Source of the DNA: Brettanomyces bruxellensis
Lineage: Eukaryota; Ascomycota; Pichiomycetes; Pichiales; Pichiaceae
Length of the DNA: 64,000 bases
Assembly (NCBI RefSeq): GCF_011074885.1
Contig: NC_054689.1
Span: forward strand, 2,170,001 to 2,234,000
Direction: 5' to 3'
Part shown: in pieces, positions 30,205 through 39,954 of the stretch
How positions within the stretch are numbered: position 1 is the first letter of the stretch
Layout of the letters: every line of letters starts with the position of its first letter
The notes under the pieces: generated by a model
What the model saw: only the letters and a program-made list of their open reading frames with translations
Databases searched by the model: none
Told to the model about the DNA's origin: nothing
Made by a program: the position numbers and the translations under genes

Positions 30205-32001
30205 ATGTCTTCCAACGAGAATAAAGCACAAGTGCCTAAGGAGTCCCCAGAGGTGGTAAAGATCACTGAGGGTTTAAAAAAAACTTATTTGGATGAAGAG
30301 ACGGGTGAATATGTCTCAAAATCCGAGCTGAAAAAGAGAAAGAAGATGAGAGCAGTTCAAGCTAAAAAGGCCGCAAAGAAGGCTGCAAGAGCAAAGAAGG
30401 AAGCACAAGCACCTAAGAAGAAGAAGGATGAACTCGCAAACTTGAATCCAAATCAGTACTTTGAGATCAGAAGTACCCGTATAGATGCTTTAAGAAAGCC
30501 CCACAGTGAGAGTAACCCTTACCCTCACAAGTTCAACGTCAGTATGCAGGTGGACGATTTCGTCAAGAAGTATACTGATTTGAAGAGAGGTGAAACGTTG
30601 TCTGACGTCACTGTTTCTGTTGCCGGCAGAATCATGGTCAAGAGAGCATCCGGTTCGAAGTTGAGATTCTACCGTATTTCAAACAATGGTGTTGAAGTTC
30701 AAGTTATGGCTCAAGCCCAGGACTGTACTGGCGACTTTGAAAAGATGCATGATGCTTTGAGAAGAGGTGATGTCATTGGTGTTGTCGGTTATCCAGGTAG
30801 GACTAAGCCAGCTAAAGGTGGAGAAGGTGAATTGTCTGTCTTCGCCAAAGAAGTGAAGTTATTAACACCTTGCTTGCGTATGCTTCCAACAGAACATTAT
30901 GGTTTCAAAGATCAAGAGGCCAGGTACAGAAAGAGGTACTTGGATTTGATTATGAATAAGCGTACTAGAGATATCTTCGGTATCAGATCTAGAATTATTC
31001 AGTATATTAGAAGATTTTTGGACAACAGGCAGTTTATTGAGGTGGAAACTCCAATTTTAAACGTCATCCCAGGTGGTGCTACGGCAAAACCATTTGTTAC
31101 GCATCACAACGATTTGGACATCGATATGTACATGAGGATTGCTCCGGAATTATTTTTGAAGGAGTTGGTTGTTGGTGGTATGGACAGAGTTTATGAAATA
31201 GGTCGTCAATTCAGAAATGAAAGTATTGATATGACTCATAATCCAGAGTTCACCACCTGTGAATTCTACCAGGCATATGCTGATGTTTACGACTTGATGG
31301 ACACTACTGAACTTTTGTTCTCTGAAATGGTTAAGACTATTTGTGGAGATTACAAGATCAAGTACCAACCAGATGGACCAGAGGGAAAAACATGGACCTT
31401 GGATTTCAGTAGACCATGGAGAAGAGTCAACATGATGGAGGAGTTGGAGAGAATATATAAGGTCAAATTCCCACCAGCTGATGAGCTTGGAACCGAAGAA
31501 ACTACTAAATTCTTAAAGAAGGTTTTGGCTGACAATAAGGTCGACTGTCAGCCTCCTCTCACCAATGCTAGAATGCTTGACAAGTTGGTCGGTGCCATTG
31601 AGGACAGTAGTATCAATCCAACATTTATTTTTGGTCATCCTCAAATCATGTCACCTTTAGCTAAGTACGATAGAGAGATCCCTGGTCTATGTGAGAGATT
31701 CGAAGTTTTTGTTGGAACTAAAGAGATTTGTAATGCTTATACGGAGTTGAATGATCCATTCGATCAGCGTAACAGGTTTGAAGAGCAAGCTAAGCAAAAG
31801 GCGCAAGGTGATGATGAAGCTCAATTAGTTGATGAAACTTTCTGCAATGCTTTAGAATATGGTCTTCCACCAACTGCTGGCTGGGGTTGTGGTATTGATA
31901 GATTGTGTATGTTCCTAACAAACAGCAATACTATCAGAGAAGTGTTACTTTTCCCAACCTTGAAGCCAGATGCTCTGGTCAAAGGTGAAGATGATGAGTG
32001 A
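30205..32001 (+). CDS. KRS1: Cytosolic lysyl-tRNA synthetase
   Basis: The 598-residue class II synthetase (S. cerevisiae Krs1 591) has a Lys/Ala-rich N-terminal tRNA-binding extension. An OB-fold anticodon-binding domain follows, with [20 protein letters not shown]. The catalytic core has motif 2 at [20 protein letters not shown] (from about residue 336) and motif 3 at [14 protein letters not shown] (from about 560). It charges tRNA-Lys in the cytosol. Codon use is biased to preferred yeast codons, fitting high expression. CTG codons occur at family-conserved Leu positions (SELKK), supporting the standard code in this organism. Confidence 0.97.
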   Translation: MSSNENKAQVPKESPEVVKITEGLKKTYLDEETGEYVSKSELKKRKKMRAVQAKKAAKKAARAKKEAQAPKKKKDELANLNPNQYFEIRSTRIDALRKPHSESNPYPHKFNVSMQVDDFVKKYTDLKRGETLSDVTVSVAGRIMVKRASGSKLRFYRISNNGVEVQVMAQAQDCTGDFEKMHDALRRGDVIGVVGYPGRTKPAKGGEGELSVFAKEVKLLTPCLRMLPTEHYGFKDQEARYRKRYLDLIMNKRTRDIFGIRSRIIQYIRRFLDNRQFIEVETPILNVIPGGATAKPFVTHHNDLDIDMYMRIAPELFLKELVVGGMDRVYEIGRQFRNESIDMTHNPEFTTCEFYQAYADVYDLMDTTELLFSEMVKTICGDYKIKYQPDGPEGKTWTLDFSRPWRRVNMMEELERIYKVKFPPADELGTEETTKFLKKVLADNKVDCQPPLTNARMLDKLVGAIEDSSINPTFIFGHPQIMSPLAKYDREIPGLCERFEVFVGTKEICNAYTELNDPFDQRNRFEEQAKQKAQGDDEAQLVDETFCNALEYGLPPTAGWGCGIDRLCMFLTNSNTIREVLLFPTLKPDALVKGEDDE

Positions 32002-32457
32002 ACAAGCAGTATTGGGTGACTTCCCTACATATTATAGTCAAGCTATTTCTTTTATGCTTTTTTTTAATATACTGGACTGTATAGTTTTGTTGCTGCTAAA
32101 ATAATTGCCTAGCTTGGTGATGAAAGTATCTCTCAATGGATTACGTATGGAGGATAGATGTTGGTGAAGTAGTAGTTTCAATATGGTGCGTGTAAAGAAT
32201 GCTTCACCCTTTCGCAAAATATTTGGCCAGTGAGGAAAAAGTAGGAATACTCATATATTAGACGCATTAGAACCACAAGAACATAATTTACATTTCAACT
32301 CGTAATTCATTTCTAAAGTTATAAAAAAACATATAATAGGTGTACACTTCTAAATACCCCAATTTCTAAAAAAACGTTTTATTAGTTGTCGGAATAACAA
32401 ACTAGGAAATTTCCGGTTACATATTTCGTCCAATGTTTATTTCGGCCTCATCCTGTT
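32002..32457. other. KRS1 3' region, AT-rich
   Basis: This is the AT-rich sequence between the KRS1 stop and the first LTR remnant. I see no gene in it. Confidence 0.4.
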
Positions 32458-33192
32458 AGTTCGACATATTTAAATATTGCTTAGTATTAAGCAACTATAA
32501 TTATATACTCTTAAATATTATCCTTTGTGTTAAAGTTAATGTTACCAGATTTATATAGTATTTCGATATTTATTGTAGTATGCAATATAGTGTATGTGTA
32601 ATGATATACAAAAAGGGAATATCTTCACTTTATATAGATGTAGCTCTCGTATTAATCAGATGATATAACAATAACATCTTTCCTTACTTGAACTCCATTG
32701 TTCGAGAGCATCATCGTTTTGACACTTTGAAATCATAACTTACTTTTAGATGGTGATAATCTAGTAGAAAGCATATATTTTAGGCAAATTCTGAGTAAAA
32801 TACATCAACTGTGTATGATAAGGAATTTGCGAAAGTATAATTCTCTGTATTTATAAAGTAACTTTTTTATGTGTGGTTATCGTCTCTGGTACAAAGGAAT
32901 GAACCCTGAGCTCCTGTTTTACAATACAACTAGTTCAACCTCATTTGATAGTGGGAAAATAAGAAGAGTAAATTCGTTTTCTTCTTATCCAATCCATATG
33001 TGATTGCTAAAAAGTTAAAGACATTAACACCATATGCGGGCTACTTGGTAGATTTATATTTATCATTTTAGACAGCATACCTTACAGTTGTCTGAACCTT
33101 TCCATCTTCTAAGTTCTTGTTAGTTCGATTGAAGAAGGGGTATGATAGCTATAGCCCGGAAGTGAATTATGGCATCCGTCTTAACTCCTACA
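32458..33192 (+). mobile_element. Degenerate solo LTR (copy A)
   Basis: This stretch aligns in order with the better-preserved LTR at 33509-34118. Matching blocks include CGACATATTTAAATATTGC near the left end, CAACTGTGTATGATAAGGAAT near 32806, ACAATACAACTAGTTC near 32922, and CTTAACTCCTACA at the right end. The terminal TG has decayed to AG, and the flanks (CTGTT/ATATT) show no target duplication. It has about 125 bp more than copy B, mainly in its left half. It carries no coding sequence. I place it as an older insertion of the same family, and the orientation is given relative to copy B. Confidence 0.72.
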
Positions 33193-33503
33193 ATATTATT
33201 ATCTATGATGCCGGTCATGAAAAAGAACGACGATTATCGGAGGTGAAGATATTCCCTTGTATTTATACTAAAGCATACATTCAGGTTATATTTTACAATA
33301 AACATCGAATACTATACTAAATCTAGTAATATTAATATTAATGAAAGTAAATTCATTTTTCTCTATCACGACAAATGAACAATACTCAGGATATTAAAGA
33401 TATCGTTATAAGCACACGTACAACAACGTACATATATATTCATATTCTGGTTTACCAATTTTGTAATTATCCGAACTTTGCTGACCGTGCACAACATTGC
33501 TAT
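33193..33503. other. Spacer between the two LTR copies
   Basis: This 311 bp AT-rich spacer has no gag or pol coding sequence. A short stretch at about 33342-33368 (GAAAGTAAATTCATTTTT) resembles an internal LTR segment and may be a further fragment. Confidence 0.35.
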
Positions 33504-33508
33504 CAATT

Positions 33509-34118
33509 TGTCGGACATATGAGAATATTACCTAGTATTAGGTAATCTATTATTATATGTCATTAGATTTATTTGTTTTGAGATCTGAACTTATTCTAAA
33601 ATAACGAAGATTTAGAATAATATCTAATAGAGACAATCCTGGATAAAATGCACTAACTGTGTATGTTAGGGAATCAGCAGAAAAATAATTATGCGCGATC
33701 ATAATTCTGTTTCTGAGAATTAAATCTTTTTTTTTATTATGTATGATTACCTCACTTTATTTTCCTTTTTATTTTTACTTTACTTTACCTCTTTTTATAT
33801 AACTTGTTTCTTCTACGAAGGGACGAGACCCGATAGCCTATTTTGCAATACAACTAGTTCGACTCCACTTTGATGGTAACAGAGTAAAGGAAGTAAATTC
33901 ATTTTCTTCTATGGTGATACATACACAATTGTTAGAATGTTAAAGGCATTAACATTATCACACAGACCACTTGGTACATTTATATCCACCCACTTAGGTA
34001 ACCGACCTTACAATTGTCTGAATCTCCCCGACTGCTAGGTTCTTATTAGTTCTATTAAAGAAGGAGTTTGATAGCTAAAGCCCGGGAGTAACTCATAAGG
34101 TCTCTCTTAACTCCGACA
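33509..34118 (+). mobile_element. Solo LTR of a Ty-like retrotransposon (copy B) with target duplication
   Basis: This 610 bp element starts TGTCGGACATATG and ends CTTAACTCCGACA, giving the inverted ends TGTCGGA/TCCGACA with the standard TG...CA termini. It is flanked by the 5-bp direct repeat CAATT (33504-33508 and 34119-34123), the usual target duplication of LTR retrotransposons. It has no internal coding region, so it is a solo LTR left by recombination. It ends 168 bp upstream of a tRNA-Arg gene, the preferred landing zone of many yeast Ty elements. A hairpin near its left end is conserved in copy A. Confidence 0.85.
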
Positions 34119-34156
34119 CAATTTAAGTAGAAAACAAATTGAATAACTAATCCTTT

Positions 34157-34190
34157 GAGGTAACTTATAAGATTTTTCTTAACGACAACA
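34157..34190 (+). mobile_element. Possible third LTR 3'-end fragment
   Basis: TTTGAGGTAACTTATAAG followed by TTCTTAACGACAACA resembles the last 35 bp of copy B (GGGAGTAACTCATAAG, then TCTTAACTCCGACA). The similarity is short and AT-rich, so it may be chance, but its position between copy B and the tRNA fits a repeatedly used site. Confidence 0.35.
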
Positions 34191-34286
34191 ACAACTTGGA
34201 AATAAACCCGTAAGTCCATTTCTCCTTTTTTTGGAGTAATAATTCTTTATATTATAAATTAGGTAAGCTTCCAAATATTTGATTTC

Positions 34287-34360
34287 GGGTTCGTGGTGCA
34301 ATGGTTAGCACGTTACCTTCCGGAGGTACATGGTTGTGGGTTCGAATCCCGCCGGGCCCT
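34287..34360 (+). tRNA. tRNA-Arg(CCG)
   Basis: The sequence folds as a cloverleaf. The acceptor is GGGTTCG/CGGGCCC (7 pairs, two G-T), the D stem GTGC/GCAC, and the anticodon loop TTCCGGA has anticodon CCG. The T arm is GTGGG-TTCGAAT-CCCGC and the discriminator is T. It reads the Arg codon CGG. The first anticodon-stem pair (27-43) is a T-C mismatch and the variable loop is 6 nt. There is no intron. A T7 run at 34363-34369 serves as RNA polymerase III terminator. Confidence 0.9.
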
Positions 34361-34362
34361 TA

Positions 34363-34369
34363 TTTTTTT
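34363..34369 (+). terminator. RNA polymerase III terminator of tRNA-Arg
   Basis: A run of seven T begins 3 nt after the tRNA 3' end, the usual yeast Pol III stop. Confidence 0.8.
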
Positions 34370-35149
34370 GCACTATTTCTTTTTTGATTTTTTTTTTTTG
34401 ATTGTCGGGAATCTCTCGAAGTCATGCTCTAAGGTCTCAGGTAATTACGGATCTAATTAAAGACATGCGCTGAAAGATTTAACTAACAACTTCTTGATCA
34501 CTTCATACACGCTATTTATGCTTTCAGTATTTCAAAAGAAATCCTATTTTTATTTGCAGGTTCAATCGTTCTCGAAATTCAAATGACGGGCATTAAACAA
34601 GACAAGAATTATAAAATACTCTGTACATATGTGGTAGACATCCAAAATTGTTTTCTGACTCGTCCCCCTTTCTCGATGCGGATTTAAAGATGAACAATTA
34701 CTACTAAAACTGTACGTGTTCAATTGTTTTCAATCTTCTAATTATAATTGTTCAAGTGAACGGAGGCAGGCGTACTTTTCGGTGTGCTTTGTTATATTGC
34801 CGTTGCTCTAACAATAAACAGTACTTACTTCTTGGTAATGTGGATAATTAAGACAGTAGCCGAAAAAGAGGATTAATAAAAAAAAAACAAAAAAAAACTT
34901 TGACGCCTCACTTACATATGATAATACAGATCTGTGTTTCCGAAATTTTCACTGCATCTTGATATCACGTATTCCTTAGATCTTTTCACTTCTACCTCTT
35001 CTTTAATGACATCAATACATCATTTTTGTGCTCGTTAAGAATAAAGACGAATTTCTGGGACCGTGGTAACCTTGGGAAGATCGTTTAGATAATTGGACGT
35101 TAATCAAGTGCATTCCGGTTATCCAGCCATTAAAAAGTAATTTAGAGTC
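34370..35149. promoter_or_regulatory. ADE4 upstream region
   Basis: These 780 bp upstream of ADE4 hold a TGACTC site at 34656 and two A-rich tracts near 34880-34897. No gene is seen. Confidence 0.45.
34656..34661 (+). promoter_or_regulatory. TGACTC site (Bas1/Gcn4 type) upstream of ADE4
   Basis: TGACTC lies about 490 bp upstream of the ADE4 ATG. In S. cerevisiae this core is bound by Bas1 with Pho2/Bas2 and by Gcn4 at purine synthesis genes. A single 6-bp match is weak on its own. Confidence 0.35.
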
Positions 35150-36838
35150 ATGTGTGGAATTATAGCTTTAGTCTGTTCAGATCCGGAAGTTAACTGTGCA
35201 TCGGAGCTTTATGATGGCTGCCTTTATCTTCAGCACAGGGGTCAGGATGCTGCGGGTATTGTGACGTGTGGTGATGGTGGACGTCTTTATCAATGTAAAG
35301 GCAATGGCATGGCAAGAGATGTTTTCACTAAATCAAGAATGATGAAACTGGTGGGAAATATGGGTATCGCTCATTTACGTTATCCAACGGCAGGTAGCAG
35401 CTCTAATTCCGAGGCGCAGCCATTTTATGTTAATGCCCCTTACGGTATTTCGTTGGGTCACAATGGAAATTTGACCAACGGTGAGGAGTTAAAAAAGTAT
35501 ATGGATGAGGTTGTTCATAGACATATTAACACCGATTCGGACTCTGAGTTGTTGCTTAATTTATTTGCTGCAGAGCTCGCAACTTATGATAAATCTCGTG
35601 TTAACAACAACGATATTTTCAAAGCTCTTTCTGGCGTTTATCAGAAAGTTCGTGGCGCTTACGCATGCGTTGCTATGTTGGCAGGCTATGGTGTAATTGG
35701 CTTTAGGGATCCTCATGGAATCAGACCTTTGGTTATTGGCGAAAGACTCAAGTCTGATGGTACGAGAGATTACATGATTGCTTCTGAGTCAGTGGTCTTG
35801 AAAGCCCACGACTTTAGGGTTTATCGTGACATAATGCCAGGTGAAGCCGTTGTCATTCCAAAACAAACCATGATTCCAGAATTTAGGCAAGTCACACCAA
35901 TGCAATCATACACTCCGGACATTTTCGAGTATGTTTACTTTGCCCGTCCTGATTCTGTTTTGGATGGGGTGTCGGTTTATCGTGCAAGATTGGAGATGGG
36001 TACCAAACTTGCGCAACACATTGAAGCCAGCTTCAGGAAACAGAATATGGATGTACATAAGGAAGTGGATGTTGTTATTCCTGTTCCTGACACGTCAAGA
36101 CATGCCGCATTACAATGCGCTGTTACTTTAGGGTTACCTTACAGGGAAGGCTTTGTGAAGAATAGATACGTTGGGCGTACCTTCATTATGCCTGATCAGA
36201 AACAAAGACAATCGTCTGTCAGAAGAAAGTTGAATGCAATGCCATCCGAGTTTTATGGGAAATCTGTTCTATTGGTGGATGATTCTATAGTTAGAGGAAC
36301 CACATCGAAGGAGATTGTTTCTATGGCCAGAGAATCAGGAGCTAAAAAGGTTTATTTTGCATCTTGTGCTCCAGTCATCAGATATAATCATATATACGGA
36401 ATCGATTTGGCAGATAACAAACAGCTTGTCGGATTCGGAAAGACAGAGGAACAAATATCGCAGGTTCTTGGCGCTGATAAGGTTTTCTACCAAAAGCTCG
36501 AAGATTTGGAGGAGTGTTGCAAAAGAGATAACGAAATCAAGGATCAGGAAATGCGTTTGGCATTGACTCCTGTCATTTCTGATAATGATGAAAACATGAA
36601 GTCATATATAAAGTCCTTGGACCCAATGCCTGAGTTTGATGGCTTTGAGGCCGGTGTCTTTACTGGAAAATACGTTACCGGCGATGAAACCGCTTACCTG
36701 AATTATGCAGAAAAATCTCGAGCCCGCAACGAACAGCTAAAGCAGGTCCAAGCTAAACTATCAAACTTGAAGATGCTTGATTTAGCCGAACTCAAAGCGC
36801 CATCAGAAATCAACATATACAATAGTGGTGATTATTGA
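35150..36838 (+). CDS. ADE4: Amidophosphoribosyltransferase
   Basis: The 562-residue enzyme begins MCGIIALVCSDPE, so Cys2 is the glutaminase nucleophile after Met removal. The N-terminal Ntn glutaminase domain has LQHRGQDAAGI and AHLRYPTAGSSSNSEAQPF. The phosphoribosyltransferase domain has the PRPP loop VLLVDDSIVRGTTS (about residues 372-386). It makes phosphoribosylamine from PRPP and glutamine, the first committed step of purine synthesis, in the cytosol. It is about 50 residues longer than S. cerevisiae Ade4 (510), and much of the extra length is a Lys/Leu-rich C-terminal extension after FTGKYVTGDE. Confidence 0.97.
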   Translation: MCGIIALVCSDPEVNCASELYDGCLYLQHRGQDAAGIVTCGDGGRLYQCKGNGMARDVFTKSRMMKLVGNMGIAHLRYPTAGSSSNSEAQPFYVNAPYGISLGHNGNLTNGEELKKYMDEVVHRHINTDSDSELLLNLFAAELATYDKSRVNNNDIFKALSGVYQKVRGAYACVAMLAGYGVIGFRDPHGIRPLVIGERLKSDGTRDYMIASESVVLKAHDFRVYRDIMPGEAVVIPKQTMIPEFRQVTPMQSYTPDIFEYVYFARPDSVLDGVSVYRARLEMGTKLAQHIEASFRKQNMDVHKEVDVVIPVPDTSRHAALQCAVTLGLPYREGFVKNRYVGRTFIMPDQKQRQSSVRRKLNAMPSEFYGKSVLLVDDSIVRGTTSKEIVSMARESGAKKVYFASCAPVIRYNHIYGIDLADNKQLVGFGKTEEQISQVLGADKVFYQKLEDLEECCKRDNEIKDQEMRLALTPVISDNDENMKSYIKSLDPMPEFDGFEAGVFTGKYVTGDETAYLNYAEKSRARNEQLKQVQAKLSNLKMLDLAELKAPSEINIYNSGDY

Positions 36839-37195
36839 ATATTCAGGACATAGGGTCTGAAAGTCAAAAAAAAAACAAAATAGAAAAATAATAATAATAT
36901 GCTCTCATCGAATATGATACATAGCATTGAATAATAGCTTAATGATATAAAAAGTAATGTTCCATAATTCGTATCCGTACACTTCTGATCAAAGCTCAAT
37001 AATGATATATTCTTATTGACAGGAACCAGACCGGATTTTTCATTCTCACCTATAAATTTTAAGCTGTATTTTTTCTTTTTTTTCACTTCTAAAAATTTTT
37101 TTGAACTAATCTGAAATGTCTTCAATTATACTAACATTGGCATACACAAAGAAACTTAAGTCTTGAATGCTTGTACCACATATATCTACATAAAA
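36839..37195. promoter_or_regulatory. ADE4 3' region / RPA34 promoter
   Basis: This 357 bp gap contains an RRPE-like AAAAATTTTT near 37092 and a CTCATCGA close to the PAC core (rc GATGAG) near 36904. These are elements typical of yeast ribosome-biogenesis promoters. Both are short matches. Confidence 0.4.
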
Positions 37196-37915
37196 ATGGC
37201 AAAAAATCACTTGTCATCCGAGATGGTGGAAGAATCTGATCTTGAAAGCGCCTCATCTGATGATGAAATCGTGCAGGAAGAATACGAGCCACCAAGATCC
37301 TATGATCAAGTTGATGGACTATCTTTAGTGAAGGAGCTCACACATGATTATCTTAAAGACCATCCAAAGTTACAGCTATGGCTTATAAAGTACCCAGATG
37401 AACTTGATGTTTCTCAAATTAAACAAATACCAATTAATAGTATAGGTGATTCAGAATCATTCGACGTCGATAAAAAGTCATTTGATATTGCTGAAGATCT
37501 TACTGCAATAGACGACACAAACAATAGTAAGGATCAAAAATATTCTCTACTTTTACCGGAGAAGTCATCTACTTATACGGCGGAGAAACCAAAGAAGATA
37601 ACCAGATTTTTTAATATTTCAGAAAAGATTGAGATTCCAGCTATAGATTGGGATACGGCGATTGCGCAAAAGCCAAAGGTTAAACCCATTGCAAATCTCA
37701 GGATGCGCCATTTTCCAACGGGATATTACATTAAAGATTATAAAGAAGCCAAGGAGCCTGTTATCCCTTCTCCAAGAAAGAGGAAAGCATCGAATGTTCA
37801 AGATACAAAAAATCCTTCATTAAACTCTACAAAGGCCTTAGAAGGAGAAACTCCAAGAAAAAAGCATCACCATCATCACCATCATCACCATAAGGAGAAA
37901 TATCAACAGCACTGA
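37196..37915 (+). CDS. RPA34: RNA polymerase I subunit A34.5
   Basis: I use the ATG at 37196 because the open frame upstream starts only at a TTG. The result is 239 residues, against 233 in S. cerevisiae. Conserved pieces are LQLWLIKYPDELDVSQIKQIP (QQVWLIKFPSNVDISKLKSLP in S. cerevisiae), YSLLLPEKS, ISEKIEIPAIDWDTA and RMRHFPTGYYIKDYKEAKE. A34.5 pairs with A49 in the Pol I-specific TFIIF-like module. The basic C-terminal tail, Lys-rich in S. cerevisiae, here contains nine consecutive His codons (37865-37891) before KEKYQQH. The N-terminus is acidic. Confidence 0.9.
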   Translation: MAKNHLSSEMVEESDLESASSDDEIVQEEYEPPRSYDQVDGLSLVKELTHDYLKDHPKLQLWLIKYPDELDVSQIKQIPINSIGDSESFDVDKKSFDIAEDLTAIDDTNNSKDQKYSLLLPEKSSTYTAEKPKKITRFFNISEKIEIPAIDWDTAIAQKPKVKPIANLRMRHFPTGYYIKDYKEAKEPVIPSPRKRKASNVQDTKNPSLNSTKALEGETPRKKHHHHHHHHHKEKYQQH

Positions 37916-38013
37916 TTAATATAGAAAAGTAATGTATTATAGAATTTAAGAAAGAAAATATATAATCAAAACTTGTCTTCTTATCTTCTTTTATTCCCAG
38001 TAATCCGACGTAA

Positions 38014-38889
38014 CTATACTCTTCCAGAGTAATCTTTGAGAATTCCCCTCATATGTATATTCGTGATCTTACCACGTCTAGGCTTCTTCTGCTTTCTTCT
38101 CTGAATTGGTGCATCCTTTTTGTTTCTCAAACTTTCAGGATCAACGTTAGTCGGTTTCATTCCATTGCTTAAGAGTGTTTTCACTAAATCAGGGCCTTTG
38201 GGCACAGTAACTTTCTCCCACATATCATAGAATTCTTTATCCACTCTATTTCCTACTTTTAGATTCTCAAAGTTGAGCCATATGTGACGAGGAGCATTCT
38301 CTTTTTTGGTCTTATGAACGATGATTTTGTTTTCCTTTTCCAATTTCGCTATTGTTGGTAAACACCCATTCCAACCATCTCGCAATTGTTTCACAGAAAG
38401 CCCCTGAAAAGTAGGCTGATTTTCCAACACCTTCATAAGATCTTCGGCGGTTTTAATGTTATGCAATGACAAATATTCTAGAGTCTTATTCATAGGGTCA
38501 TATTTTATTCTATCCACGTTCGAGAGACATTTTAATAACTGTGCATCAACCGGTACATTCATGTGTTGCTCAAGCTCCTTTATACTAATAGGTCTATCGC
38601 TTCCCTTTATGAAGTCCGAGGCATTCATCAACCTAATAGAGAGAGATGACCCTGCAGCTAGTGGCAAGGAAGATAAATCTGTGAACGAATCGCTTAAAAT
38701 ATTCTTCTTTTGCCTCTTCCGTCTTTGACTACTACGATCACCACTATTCCTCTTAGGTCCTGATTTCTTTGACTCATTTCTGCTATCTGATGGCGGTTTC
38801 ACAATTCTCCTTTGTGCGGGTAATGCAGCAGAAGCACGCTTCAAAGACCTTTTAAAAGCAGTTAACTGGGATGCTAACGTATCTGACAT
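38014..38889 (-). CDS. TFA2: TFIIE small (beta) subunit
   Basis: The 291-residue protein (S. cerevisiae Tfa2 328) has a basic N-terminal third (KKSGPKRNSGDRSSQRRKRQ) followed by tandem winged-helix segments: RPISIKELEQHMNV, LLKCLSNVDRIKYDPMNKTLEYLSLHNIKTAEDLMKVL and GLSVKQLRDGWNG. It ends in a highly basic region (IQRRKQKKPRRGKITNIHM). TFIIE recruits and regulates TFIIH at Pol II promoters. It converges with RPA34, about 100 bp apart. Confidence 0.9.
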   Translation of the reverse strand: MSDTLASQLTAFKRSLKRASAALPAQRRIVKPPSDSRNESKKSGPKRNSGDRSSQRRKRQKKNILSDSFTDLSSLPLAAGSSLSIRLMNASDFIKGSDRPISIKELEQHMNVPVDAQLLKCLSNVDRIKYDPMNKTLEYLSLHNIKTAEDLMKVLENQPTFQGLSVKQLRDGWNGCLPTIAKLEKENKIIVHKTKKENAPRHIWLNFENLKVGNRVDKEFYDMWEKVTVPKGPDLVKTLLSNGMKPTNVDPESLRNKKDAPIQRRKQKKPRRGKITNIHMRGILKDYSGRV

Positions 38890-39954
38890 GATTTTGACAC
38901 TTCAGTACAAGTAGATCAATTTCAAGTCCCTCCAAAAGGCGCCGAGTTGAATTTATTCAAGAATGTAATTAAGAATAGAAGCGCATTTAGAATTTAATCT
39001 ATGTCTCTTCAGAATATTATGCTTCGTTTCTCTCTCGCGACTTACAAAAATATGATGGTCGTCCGTTCGACGCGACTGTACCAGAACGAAGTCAGCGAAA
39101 CATCAATATTTTATAAGCTCTAAATCAATATTTCGTACTTTTGTTTAAAAATCTATCAACATTATGAACATGGATATACTTATTTAAAATAAAAAAGGAA
39201 TGGTGATTCATGTTGCTTGTTTGTTCTAAACTCTGGATATTCATACAAACTACAGTTGCCCTAGTCAGCGGGTTTAGCTAACTAGGATGAGGCGGGGAAA
39301 AATATGAGGGAAAATTTTTTGTCACTACCGAGGTGAAAAAAAGTATAAATACGGAGTGAAAAACCTTTTTTAACTTGTTTCTTGGTCTTTTTTGAAACTT
39401 CAAAAAGTAACTCTCTGCACTGGGTGGTAGTGGAATGAAAACGATGACTTATGTATAACACTAATATGTGTGAACGGATTCATTCTTTTATACTGCGTGC
39501 CAGTCGGAGGGAGATTGACGTTCCAATAATTGGATTCAGTTTTAAAACCATCGTTGTTGGAGGTCTGCTACATAGTAGTATTGACTCATGAAATAATGAT
39601 GACCTGATAACTGATACACACTTAGCTCTAGATTTCTTAAGATTTCTTAGACTTGGTAATCGTAAGGGCTCTGATCTTGATCGGCATTGTATGTTCTATT
39701 GGCTTCGTATCGCTGTTGTAAACAACACATCTTTTTTTCTCCTCGTAAATTTGATTGCATGTAAGAATTCTTTGCTGAAAATCACTGCGATACTAATTTT
39801 TTTAATTTTTAATTTTATTCAACTTTTTGACCTTTTTCCGGGGAGAACAAGTGCGAAAAAAGTGCCAACCAAAGTATCTTGCTTTTCTCGTACGTAGACA
39901 CAATTTGCAATCATCATTATATGCAAGCATACAGACAAGACATATAATATAGTG
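38890..39954. promoter_or_regulatory. TFA2/TIM50 divergent intergenic region (1.07 kb)
   Basis: No gene is supported. A 68-codon frame at 39691-39897 is T-rich and featureless. A weak C/D-box-like pattern starts near 39596 but lacks a terminal stem. Confidence 0.4.

Noticed and set aside
30205..32001. CUG reassignment to Ser or Ala
   Set aside because: CTG codons in KRS1 and ADE4 sit at positions where Leu is conserved in the families, so the standard code fits.
32458..34118. A complete LTR retrotransposon bounded by the two LTR copies
   Set aside because: The 311 bp between them has no gag or pol sequence, and the copies differ too much to be the two ends of one element.
39596..39680. A C/D-box snoRNA-like pattern (ATGATGA then CTGA)
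   Set aside because: No terminal stem pairs the flanks and extra CTGA motifs sit next to the C box, so the match is probably chance.
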